Source of the DNA: Candidatus Bathyarchaeota archaeon
Lineage (GTDB): Archaea; Thermoproteota; Bathyarchaeia; TCS64
Length of the DNA: 8,150 nt
Reading direction: 5' to 3'
NCBI GenBank assembly: GCA_030601645.1
Contig: JAUWBQ010000071.1
Span: 1 to 8,150, forward strand
This document shows positions 1-5,355 of this stretch, piece after piece (positions within the stretch are counted from its first letter, which is position 1; each line of letters starts with the position of its first letter). A program made the position numbers and the translations under genes. The notes under the pieces are model-generated. The model had not been told where the DNA came from. It saw only the letters and a list, made by a program, of their open reading frames with translations, and ran no database searches.

Positions 1-746
1 TGAAAATCGCTGACTGACTCGACGTAGATGTCGGCGAGTTCGACGAGCTCTGGCGATGGCTTCGATCCAGGGCTCACCGCGACGAGGACCTTCGCTCCGG
101 CTCTTTCTCCAGCCTTCATGTCGTCGGGGTGATCTCCCACGCAGACCGCCTCATGGGAGGAAATCCCACATCTTTCGCAAGCCAGGAGGATCATCTCGGG
201 GGAGGGCTTGGGGTTCTTCACCTCATCCGCGCCCACCACGGCTCGGAACAAGTCGCGCACCCCCGTAGCCTCTAGGGCTTCCTCCGCCACATTTCTGCGA
301 TCGTTCGTTGCGACGGCGAGCGCTAACCCGGATCTTCTCAGCCTCTTCAGGGCCTCCTCCACCTCGTCGAATAGAGCCGGCGTGTAAGTCTGAGCAAGAA
401 GTTCGTCGGCCTCTGCGTAGGCGTGTTCTGCCAGCTCCTTTGCTTCTCGCCATCCGCGTCCGGAAGCGTACAGGGCCGTGGCTGCGACGGTGATGTCTTC
501 TCTCCGTGAAGCCCTGGCTAGGGGGCCCTCCTCGTCGTACTCCCATGATCCGAGGGTCACGCCCGAGGCCTCCGCCCATCTCTCCACGACCTTTTCCCCC
601 GTGATCTTCCCTAGCGTCTGGGCTCTAGCCCTTGCGAGGCTCCGGAATCGGGGTTTCGTGTTGACCAGAGTGCCCGATAGATCGAAGATCACCAGCTTGC
701 ATTCTATCTTGTTTCCGGCTAGCGTCAGGGCGGACATATCGTTCAT
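1..746 (-). CDS. HAD-superfamily hydrolase (phosphoglycolate phosphatase-like), C-terminus cut by window edge
   Basis: An open frame of 248 codons runs from an ATG at 746 to the left edge without a stop, so only the last residues should be missing (the family is usually 220-260 residues). The HAD motifs appear in order. Motif I is VIFDLSGTLVN with nucleophile D22. Motif II is the Thr of AVATND (T147). Motif III is the Lys of KNPKPSPE (K177 or K180). Motif IV is VGDHPDDM (D205, D208/D209). A helical stretch at about residues 32-120 fits a C1-type cap. The family transfers phosphoryl groups through an aspartyl-phosphate intermediate, mostly on small cytosolic phosphate esters; the substrate cannot be read here. 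The odd point is S24 at the D+2 position, normally the Asp general acid/base. It is divergent from the RAM gene. An AGGGAG lies only 3 bases before the start and a TATA-like element about 25 bases upstream, so a leaderless start is plausible; M4 is the alternative start. Confidence 0.88.
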   Translation of the reverse strand, partial: MNDMSALTLAGNKIECKLVIFDLSGTLVNTKPRFRSLARARAQTLGKITGEKVVERWAEASGVTLGSWEYDEEGPLARASRREDITVAATALYASGRGWREAKELAEHAYAEADELLAQTYTPALFDEVEEALKRLRRSGLALAVATNDRRNVAEEALEATGVRDLFRAVVGADEVKNPKPSPEMILLACERCGISSHEAVCVGDHPDDMKAGERAGAKVLVAVSPGSKPSPELVELADIYVESVSDF

Positions 747-764
747 TTTCTCCCTAGTGCAGCG

Positions 765-780
765 TTTCTATATCTATTAT
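765..780 (-). promoter_or_regulatory. Candidate TATA box for the HAD gene
   Basis: Read on the minus strand, this stretch contains AATAGATATAGAAA. The ATATA core is centred about 25 bases before the ATG at 746, the spacing expected for an archaeal TATA box with a start site at or near the first codon. There is no experimental support, and the surrounding region is generally AT-rich, so a chance match is possible. Confidence 0.4.
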
Positions 781-864
781 CTCGACGCAGTGGAACTTGA
801 TGGGTCTTTATGCCTTATTTATTTTCATCAATGGCGTATCATCGAATTTATCATGGAACTGTGG

Positions 865-886
865 TCTGGATAATCTTAGTACCAGA
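865..886. repeat. Imperfect palindrome TCTGG-N12-CCAGA, possible operator
   Basis: Five-base arms TCTGG and CCAGA flank 12 bases in the divergent region between the HAD and RAM genes. Allowing one bulged A, the arms extend by TA/TA. The spacing would suit a dimeric regulator, but five-base arms arise easily by chance. No second copy was seen in the window. Confidence 0.25.
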
Positions 887-927
887 TTCTAGCAAATGTT
901 AAGTATCCGTGGGCGTTTAAAGTGTTC

Positions 928-934
928 GAGGTGA
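928..934 (+). promoter_or_regulatory. Shine-Dalgarno site GAGGTGA that fixes a TTG start
   Basis: GAGGTGA is a seven-base match to the archaeal GGAGGTGA consensus. It lies 6 bases before the TTG at 941, and there is no ATG nearby in frame. This spacing decides the start of the RAM-domain gene. Confidence 0.75.
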
Positions 935-940
935 ACCGAT

Positions 941-1168
941 TTGGCGACGGCATTCGTCCTGATCAACGCTGAGATTGGTTCGGAGAGCGAGGTTTTGAAG
1001 GACCTAAAGGCGATCCCCGAGGTCAAGGAGGCCCACATGGTCTACGGCGTATACGACATCATCGCCCGCATAGGAACGGAAACGATGCAAGACCTCAAGG
1101 ACACCATCAGCTGGAAGGTCAGGCGACTGGACAAGGTCCGTTCCACCCTTACCATGATCGTGGTCTGA
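941..1168 (+). CDS. Stand-alone Lrp/AsnC ligand-binding (RAM) domain protein
   Basis: This 75-residue protein starts at TTG (set by the GAGGTGA site 6 bases upstream) and ends at TGA. It matches the C-terminal RAM domain of Lrp/AsnC regulators over nearly its whole length: first strand TAFVLINAEI, a helix at about 15-28, VKEAHMVYGVYDIIARI with the conserved G-x-YD turn (G36, Y38, D39), a second helix, and a final strand STLTMIVV. There is no helix-turn-helix, so it should not bind DNA by itself. Stand-alone RAM proteins of this size are common in archaea. They form dimers or higher rings that bind amino acids and may work with full-length Lrp proteins or as separate sensors. The gene is monocistronic, divergent from the HAD gene and convergent with the HTH-CBS gene. 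Its ligand and partner cannot be told from the sequence. Confidence 0.9.
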   Translation: MATAFVLINAEIGSESEVLKDLKAIPEVKEAHMVYGVYDIIARIGTETMQDLKDTISWKVRRLDKVRSTLTMIVV

Positions 1169-1213
1169 GGCTCCGGTTTTCCAACAAACCCCATTTTACA
1201 TTAGAACATAGCC

Positions 1214-1768
1214 CTATAATATCTTCAGAAGGTCTGCCTTCGTGACTATGCCGGTTATCTTGTCCTTGTTATAGACCATCACCGCGGGGTAGATCCTGAG
1301 CAGGCCAGCGATTATGGAGACGGGGGCGTCCTCTCCCACCTGGGGGAACGGGTCGTCCATGACCTCTGATATGGGCATCTCCGTGACTAGGCCGTCTTCT
1401 TCTGTCGATGTTATCCGGTCGATGATGGTCCTCTCCGTGATGCTTCCGACGGGCCTGTCTTCATCCATGACAGGGAGCTGGGAGAACCCCGTGTCCCGCA
1501 TGATGTCAACGGCCTTCTGGATGACCTCGTTCTGCTGCACGCTGATGATCTTCGTGGTCATGATCTCCTCCACCCTGGTCTCCCTGCCCTGCTCCAGGCC
1601 GTTGAGGACCTCGAGGATGGCCTTCACCTTCGAGTAGGAGGGCTCGATGTTCTTCGCCTCCAGCTTGGCGATGTAAGACTGGCTCACCCCAGCCTTCTCC
1701 GCGAGTTGGGTCTGGGTGAGTCCGAGGGCGCGCCGCCTAGAGGCGATAGTGTCTAACTCGGGAAGCAT
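1214..1768 (-). CDS. XRE-type HTH regulator with a C-terminal CBS-domain pair
   Basis: This 184-residue protein has an N-terminal Cro/XRE helix-turn-helix at about residues 7-57 (RRRALGLTQTQLAEKAGVSQ with recognition helix QSYIAKLEA). A CBS pair follows. CBS1 is at about 65-120 (VEEIM, SQLPVMDEDRPVGSIT) and CBS2 at about 132-184 (ISEVMDDPFPQVGEDAPVS, ITGIVTKADLLKIL). CBS pairs usually bind adenosine nucleotides such as AMP, ATP or SAM, so the likely role is a nucleotide-responsive transcription regulator; its targets are unknown. I chose the ATG at 1768 over one at 1867. The extra 33 residues are low-complexity and overlap a good promoter whose TATA centre lies 26-27 bases before 1768, which implies a leaderless mRNA. 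The gene is divergent from tiaS (154 bases between starts) and convergent with the RAM gene. HTH plus CBS pair is a known archaeal architecture. Confidence 0.9.
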   Translation of the reverse strand: MLPELDTIASRRRALGLTQTQLAEKAGVSQSYIAKLEAKNIEPSYSKVKAILEVLNGLEQGRETRVEEIMTTKIISVQQNEVIQKAVDIMRDTGFSQLPVMDEDRPVGSITERTIIDRITSTEEDGLVTEMPISEVMDDPFPQVGEDAPVSIIAGLLRIYPAVMVYNKDKITGIVTKADLLKIL

Positions 1769-1790
1769 GCTTATAATGGAAAAGAAGGGA

Positions 1791-1806
1791 ATAATATTCT
1801 TTTTGG
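1791..1806 (-). promoter_or_regulatory. BRE/TATA promoter of the HTH-CBS gene (leaderless)
   Basis: Read on the minus strand, the sequence is CCAAAAAGAATATTAT. A purine-rich BRE-like stretch is followed by the TATA-like AATATTAT at 1798-1791. The centre is 26-27 bases from the A of the ATG at 1768, so transcription would begin at or next to the start codon. No Shine-Dalgarno site precedes that ATG, which agrees with leaderless translation. Confidence 0.6.
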
Positions 1807-1907
1807 AATTTTTCATAGAGAATAAAGTCGAGGAGGAATTAGATCCAGCCTCGTCCGGATTCCCCACTCGCCAGATTTTTTAGAGGGAGAGAGTCACCCC
1901 TTTTCGT

Positions 1908-1912
1908 GAGGT
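1908..1912 (+). promoter_or_regulatory. Shine-Dalgarno site GAGGT before the tiaS TTG start
   Basis: GAGGT ends 10 bases before the TTG at 1923. This supports starting TiaS at MLLHIGMDDTDS, matching family members in which the DDTDS kinase motif lies about 6-8 residues from the N-terminus. A T-rich stretch (GATTTTTTAG, about 1874-1883) upstream could act as the TATA box. Confidence 0.5.
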
Positions 1913-1922
1913 CGTAACCGCC

Positions 1923-3251
1923 TTGCTCCTCCACATAGGAATGGACGACACGGACTCCCTAGCCGGGGGATGCACGACTTACATAGCGGCGCTTCTGGTG
2001 GAGAAGATCCTTTCCCTGGGGGGGCGGTTCGTCGAGTATCCGCATCTGCTCAGGCTGAACCCGAACGTCCCCTGGAAGACCCGGGGGAACGGAGCCATCT
2101 GCCTCAGGGCGGAGATCGATCCAGAGATCGAAGGCCGAGTCAAGAGAACGGTTCTTGAGCTGGTGGAAGCACATTCGGATTTCGAGTGCGGGAACACGAA
2201 CCCGGGCGTGGTCTTTCACACCGGCGAGGTCCCTAAATCTTTGATTGTTTTCTCCGACAGGGTGATCAGCAGCGTCGTGGAACTGGAGGAAGCCCTCTGC
2301 CTGGCGGATGAGCACGGTGCTTCAGCTGTCGGTTACAAGAACATGCGGGGGATCATCGGCGCCCTCGCGGCGGTGGGCGGTTTGCAGGGGGGCGATCACA
2401 CCTTCGAGTTCCTGGCGTACAGGACGCCCGGGAACTGCGGGGGGCCCAGGAGCCTCGATGCGGACTCGGTGAGGAGGATGAACGAGGCGACGGAGGGCTC
2501 AACGTTCAACAACGTCGACCCAGAGTCAGGGCGGGTCCTCATCGCCCCCCACGGCCCCGATCCCGTGTTCTTCGGGATCAGGGGAGAGACCCCGGAGGCT
2601 GTTCATAGGGCGGCCATGCTGGTGGAGCCCGGCGAGCCCATCGAGCGATGGGTGATCTTCAGGTCGAATCAGGGGACCGACGCGCATCTGCGGAGAAGGG
2701 TGCGCCTATCGGAACTCGAGCCGTACCATCCGGCCATAGTCCTCGGGGAGGTGTCCGAGAGTCCTAGGACGATCAAGGGGGGCCACGTGATCTTCCCGTT
2801 GGGAGACGAGACCGGGGAGGTCGACTGCGCAGCCTACGAGCCCACCGGGGGCTTCAGGGATGCCGTGAGGCGGCTTATGCCGGGGGATACTGTCAGGGTC
2901 TACGGGGGCGTCCGGGATTCGGGGGGTGGCAGGAGGACGCTGAACCTTGAGAAGATGGAGGTCTTACGCCTCGCCCCCGATGTGCGGTATGTGAACCCGT
3001 CCTGCCCGAGCTGCGGAGGGGGCATGGAGTCCATGGGGCGGGAGAAGGGGTTCCGGTGCCGGCGCTGCGGGCTCCGGGACGGGCAGTTGAGAAAGTTAAC
3101 CGTTGAGGTGGATAGGCCGCTGGAGCCCGGGCTCTACATCCCGCCCCCTAAGGCCCAGAGGCATCTCACCAAGCCCCTCGCAAGATATGGGAGGGAGAAG
3201 GAGTACGTCCCCGGGGAGTTGTACGAGCCCTGGTGTTGGCCCCGACTCTAG
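1923..3251 (+). CDS. tiaS: tRNA(Ile2) 2-agmatinylcytidine synthetase TiaS
   Basis: TiaS uses ATP to attach agmatine to the wobble cytidine C34 of tRNA-Ile2 (CAU anticodon), making agmatidine so that AUA is read as Ile and not AUG as Met. It is essential in archaea and acts in the cytosol. The 442-residue length is normal for the family. The N-terminal kinase-like domain opens with GMDDTDS (D8, D9, D11), followed by RGNGAICLR (55-62) and CGNTNPGV (89-96). A middle segment includes GYKNMRGIIGALAAVG (137-152) and a ferredoxin-like part (about 165-240). An OB-fold lies at about 268-350 (AIVLGEVSESPRTIKGGHVI). A zinc ribbon has C361-x2-C364 and C379-x2-C382. The TTG start is supported by a GAGGT 10 bases upstream and by the fit of the N-terminus to the family. 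It is monocistronic, divergent from the HTH-CBS regulator, with an 88-base gap to the nitroreductase. No damage is seen; all expected motifs are present. Confidence 0.96.
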   Translation: MLLHIGMDDTDSLAGGCTTYIAALLVEKILSLGGRFVEYPHLLRLNPNVPWKTRGNGAICLRAEIDPEIEGRVKRTVLELVEAHSDFECGNTNPGVVFHTGEVPKSLIVFSDRVISSVVELEEALCLADEHGASAVGYKNMRGIIGALAAVGGLQGGDHTFEFLAYRTPGNCGGPRSLDADSVRRMNEATEGSTFNNVDPESGRVLIAPHGPDPVFFGIRGETPEAVHRAAMLVEPGEPIERWVIFRSNQGTDAHLRRRVRLSELEPYHPAIVLGEVSESPRTIKGGHVIFPLGDETGEVDCAAYEPTGGFRDAVRRLMPGDTVRVYGGVRDSGGGRRTLNLEKMEVLRLAPDVRYVNPSCPSCGGGMESMGREKGFRCRRCGLRDGQLRKLTVEVDRPLEPGLYIPPPKAQRHLTKPLARYGREKEYVPGELYEPWCWPRL

Positions 3252-3267
3252 GCTTTTCAGGTTCACA

Positions 3268-3306
3268 GACCCGAAAAACCGGGTCAACGTAAATAAACCG
3301 GGGGTC
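3268..3306. repeat. Short perfect inverted repeat plus direct repeat upstream of the nitroreductase
   Basis: GACCCG (3268-3273) and CGGGTC (3280-3285) form a perfect six-base inverted repeat around AAAAAC. The right arm belongs to AAACCGGGTC (3276-3285), which reappears with two extra Gs as AAACCGGGGGTC (3295-3306), about two helical turns downstream. An A/T stretch (AAATAAA, 3291-3297) that might be the TATA box lies at the start of the second copy. The layout could be an operator or a weak hairpin at the end of the tiaS transcript; there is no T-tract, so a terminator is less likely. Confidence 0.35.
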
Positions 3307-3324
3307 GATAGGATATCTCACTTG

Positions 3325-3330
3325 TAGGAG
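3325..3330 (+). promoter_or_regulatory. Shine-Dalgarno site TAGGAG that chooses the second TTG
   Basis: TAGGAG directly abuts a TTG at 3331 but sits 9 bases before a second in-frame TTG at 3340. Only the latter spacing is workable, so the nitroreductase is taken to begin at 3340 as MEFDEVVNKRRSIR, which is also the usual N-terminus for the family. Confidence 0.65.
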
Positions 3331-3339
3331 TTGGACTGT

Positions 3340-3843
3340 TTGGAGTTCGACGAGGTAGTGAATAAGAGGCGGAGCATCAGGAGATACAAGGATACCCCCG
3401 TGCCCAGGGCGTCTATCCTGAAGTTGCTGGAGGCCGCGAGGATCGCCCCCTCGGCCGGGCACCGTCAGCCTTGGCACTTCATAGTGGTGGAGGATGAGGC
3501 CGTCAGGGAGAAGCTGGCTGGTAGATCCGGTTGGGCCGCCAAGGCGCCGGTCATGATCGTGGGGGTGGCCGATCCGGTGGCTTCACCCAGCTGGTACATG
3601 AACGATATGGGGATCTCCTTCGAGCACATCGTCCTGGCTGCGGCCAACCTGGGGCTCGGCACGTGCTGGATGGGGCAGACGAGGCGGGACGCCGAGGTCA
3701 AGGAGATCCTGGGGATCCCAGACGAGCTCAAGGTGATAGCCCTCACTCCCCTTGGCGAGCCCGATGAGACCCCGGGGCCCAAGGACAGGAAGAGCCTTGA
3801 TGAGATCGTGAGCTGGGAGAGGTTCGGGGGCAAGGCGGCTTAG
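3340..3843 (+). CDS. Small nitroreductase-family FMN oxidoreductase
   Basis: The 167-residue product is a short nitroreductase-fold protein. These bind FMN at a homodimer interface and pass electrons from NAD(P)H or another donor to nitro, quinone, flavin or other acceptors in the cytosol. The FMN phosphate-binding segment KRRSIRRYKD is at 9-18, the flavin-contacting APSAGHRQPWHF at 36-47, the core segment MGISFEHIVLAAANLGLGTCWMG at 90-112, and LTPLGEPDE with the closing basic residues PKDRKSLDEIV at 135-157. The TTG start at 3340 is set by TAGGAG 9 bases upstream; a TTG at 3331 has no usable spacing. It forms a tight pair with the next gene (2-base gap), which encodes a flavin-reductase-like protein, so the two probably act in one redox reaction or supply each other with reduced flavin. 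The substrate cannot be read from the sequence. Confidence 0.9.
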   Translation: MEFDEVVNKRRSIRRYKDTPVPRASILKLLEAARIAPSAGHRQPWHFIVVEDEAVREKLAGRSGWAAKAPVMIVGVADPVASPSWYMNDMGISFEHIVLAAANLGLGTCWMGQTRRDAEVKEILGIPDELKVIALTPLGEPDETPGPKDRKSLDEIVSWERFGGKAA

Positions 3844-3845
3844 GT

Positions 3846-4379
3846 ATGAAGAGGGAGCTACCAGAGCACAGGCGACTGCAGCCGGGTCCAGCGAGCGTCG
3901 TGGTGATGGCTACCTGCGTCGGCAAGGAGGGGAGGCCTAACATCATCACCCTCGGGATGTATATGCCCATCAGCTCCAGGCCCCCCATGGTCTGCATCGG
4001 GGTCGCCCCCGGGAGGTACAGCCACGGGCTCATCGAGGAGACGGGGGAGTTCGTGGTGAACGTGCCCTCCATCGGACTCGAGGAGCAGATGCACTACTGC
4101 GGCATAAAGTCGGGGAGGGACGTGGACAAGTTCGCCGAGACGGGGCTGACCCCGATCCCTGCGAGGGTGGTCAAGCCTCCTTTGATTGGGGAGTGTTTCG
4201 GGCACCTCGAGTGCAGGGTGGTCCAGAAGCACGTCTGCGGTGATCACACCCTGTTCGTCGGGGAGGTTGTCGCGACCAGCGCGGACGAAGGCGTCATGGA
4301 CGGTGATGTCTTGGACATCCTGAAAGCCCGACCGATCGTACAGAAGAACCATGTCTACTATAGTGTTTGCGAAAGGTGA
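3846..4379 (+). CDS. Flavin reductase-like (FMN-binding split barrel) protein
   Basis: This 177-residue protein matches the flavin reductase/flavoredoxin group with the FMN-binding split-barrel fold. The opening RLQPGPASVVVMAT leads into the first strands. RPNIITLGMYMPISSRPPMVCIGVAPGRYS (30-59) is the FMN-binding region and substrate face, GEFVVNVPS (67-75) follows, then YCGIKSGRDVDKFAETGLTPIPA (84-106), and FGHLECRVVQ with GDHTLFVGEVV (118-142). Members either bind FMN as electron carriers or reduce free FMN with NAD(P)H. The ATG lies 2 bases after the nitroreductase stop; the only purine-rich site is too far upstream, so translation is probably coupled. Cys residues at 50, 85, 117, 123 and 131 are not arranged as an obvious metal site. 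A pyrimidine-rich stretch (TTCATCTCTCTCTTGATT) directly follows the stop and may act as a weak terminator. The physiological electron donor is unknown. Confidence 0.9.
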   Translation: MKRELPEHRRLQPGPASVVVMATCVGKEGRPNIITLGMYMPISSRPPMVCIGVAPGRYSHGLIEETGEFVVNVPSIGLEEQMHYCGIKSGRDVDKFAETGLTPIPARVVKPPLIGECFGHLECRVVQKHVCGDHTLFVGEVVATSADEGVMDGDVLDILKARPIVQKNHVYYSVCER

Positions 4380-4471
4380 TTCATCTCTCTCTTGATTATC
4401 TCAACGTTCATAGGCTCACTTATGGCACCTTAATGTCCTGTTCTCACGTGCTCTTAGTTCCATGTTGGACC

Positions 4472-5116
4472 TCACCCTCGTTTCCCTGGGTATTCTCTCC
4501 TAGTTACAATCTCTATGATCAGACCAAAGACTAGCACTGCCGTAAAGGATAATAGGATCGTGCTAATAGTCTCAAAACCTGTCTTTTGCAAGCTATACGC
4601 CATGCAGACCGTTGATACTAGAACGATGCACCATGAAAAGTAGTAAAGTACATTTTTTCGCCAGATGAGGTTATACTCCTTCAGGCTCTTGTCGCCACTT
4701 CGAGCCTGATCGAAGTTCGTCTCCCAGCCCAACCACAATGTCTTCCATTGGATAACATTGGTTTTGACTTCCGGCATATCGTCAGGCACTGTGCCCAAGA
4801 GATAAGGTATCTTCTTGCTTTCAATCTCTTCTCTGATGTAGTTGGCCAGTGAATCTGTGTAGAAATATGTCCCGAGGATCATCGTGTACATAAACACAGC
4901 GTATGAGGAGGCTATGAGCCACATCAGGAAATTAGATCCCTGAATCGCATACCCGATTATCCCAACTATGCCCACGATGTAAAATTGGGTCATTTGGGTG
5001 CGTTGTTGTATCCTAATCTTTATCTCGTTTCTGCAATCGTTGTACTCTATAAAAACTGCCTGCAGTTGTCTATTTTTTTCATCTTGAGTTAATTTTTTTT
5101 CCAAACTTACATCCAT
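4472..5116 (-). CDS. Four-helix integral membrane protein of unknown function
   Basis: I do not recognise a named family. The 214-residue product starts at ATG 5116 and ends at TGA. A charged, probably cytosolic N-terminal region (1-43) contains EYNDCRNEIKIRIQQRTQMT. Predicted membrane helices lie at about 44-60 (QFYIVGIVGIIGYAI), 62-86 (NFLMWLIASSYAVFMYTMIL), 155-176 (NVLYYFSWCIVLVSTVCMAY) and 183-204 (TISTILLSFTAVLVFGLIIEIV). A roughly 68-residue polar segment sits between helices 2 and 3 and should be on the same side as both termini. From memory, uncharacterised bacterial membrane proteins share a similar E-Y-x2-x-R-x-EI-x2-R-x3-R-x-Q start; I cannot verify this here. The gene and its flanks are clearly more AT-rich than the neighbours (16 of 60 bases GC at 5041-5100, against 42 of 60 at 6661-6720), suggesting separate acquisition. 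A TATA-like CAATAAAG about 22 bases before the ATG is a weak promoter candidate. Confidence 0.8.
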   Translation of the reverse strand: MDVSLEKKLTQDEKNRQLQAVFIEYNDCRNEIKIRIQQRTQMTQFYIVGIVGIIGYAIQGSNFLMWLIASSYAVFMYTMILGTYFYTDSLANYIREEIESKKIPYLLGTVPDDMPEVKTNVIQWKTLWLGWETNFDQARSGDKSLKEYNLIWRKNVLYYFSWCIVLVSTVCMAYSLQKTGFETISTILLSFTAVLVFGLIIEIVTRREYPGKRG

Positions 5117-5182
5117 CTATGTCTCTTCATCATGCTTTATTGAAGGTATCGCCATGCTTATGTAACAGACGGGCACTCACCG

Positions 5183-5216
5183 ATCTCGAAAATCTCGTAG
5201 ATATCTCGCATAATCT
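5183..5216. repeat. Phased direct repeat: ATCTCG x3 plus a partial copy
   Basis: ATCTCG occurs at 5183, 5192 and 5203, and the start of a fourth copy (ATCT) at 5213. The steps of 9, 11 and 10 bases put all copies on about the same face of the helix. The array lies in the 239-base AT-rich region between the membrane-protein gene and the oligopeptidase gene, roughly 70-100 bases upstream of the former and 140-170 upstream of the latter. It could be a regulator-binding array or a bent-DNA element. The copies are short, so chance is possible. Confidence 0.4.
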
Positions 5217-5308
5217 GACGATGAATTATTAACTACTAATCTTCGAACAATTGAGGTAAACCTTTCTCACAAGACTCGATAGTGAAGCATTCGAATCAGC
5301 GTAAGTTA

Positions 5309-5316
5309 GTTATAAC
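5309..5316 (+). promoter_or_regulatory. Candidate TATA box of the prolyl oligopeptidase gene
   Basis: GTTATAAC, a perfect eight-base palindrome, is centred about 26 bases before position 5339. A transcript starting there would have a leader of about 17 bases carrying the GGAG at 5344-5347. The rest of the 5117-5355 region is AT-rich and holds no other gene, tRNA or clear structured RNA that I can see, apart from the ATCTCG array. Confidence 0.4.
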
Positions 5317-5343
5317 GATTCATATGAAAATAGTGACATAACA

Positions 5344-5347
5344 GGAG
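5344..5347 (+). promoter_or_regulatory. Shine-Dalgarno site GGAG for the oligopeptidase
   Basis: GGAG (within ACAGGAGCC) lies 8 bases before the ATG at 5356 and 5 bases before an in-frame GTG at 5353. The longer spacing and the ATG codon favour 5356. Confidence 0.6.
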
Positions 5348-5355
5348 CCTTAGTG

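Noticed and set aside
478..873. Plus-strand open frame of 131 codons spanning the start of the HAD gene and the intergenic region
   Set aside because: Its first two thirds lie antisense to well-conserved HAD motifs, the product resembles nothing, and it continues through the divergent promoter region.
1769..1867. N-terminal extension of the HTH-CBS protein to an upstream ATG
   Set aside because: The extension is low-complexity Ser/Asn/Lys-rich and covers a good BRE/TATA element; HTH proteins of this type start just before the first helix.
3331..3339. Nitroreductase start at the first TTG
   Set aside because: The ribosome site touches this codon with no spacing, while the next in-frame TTG is 9 bases away and gives the usual family N-terminus.
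3846..5116. Defence island made of the redox pair and the membrane protein
   Set aside because: The redox genes are ordinary in sequence and composition and are convergent with the membrane-protein gene, and no nuclease, synthase or sensor domain is present.
5117..5352. tRNA or structured RNA in the AT-rich upstream region
   Set aside because: No cloverleaf arms or T-loop consensus could be assembled on either strand.
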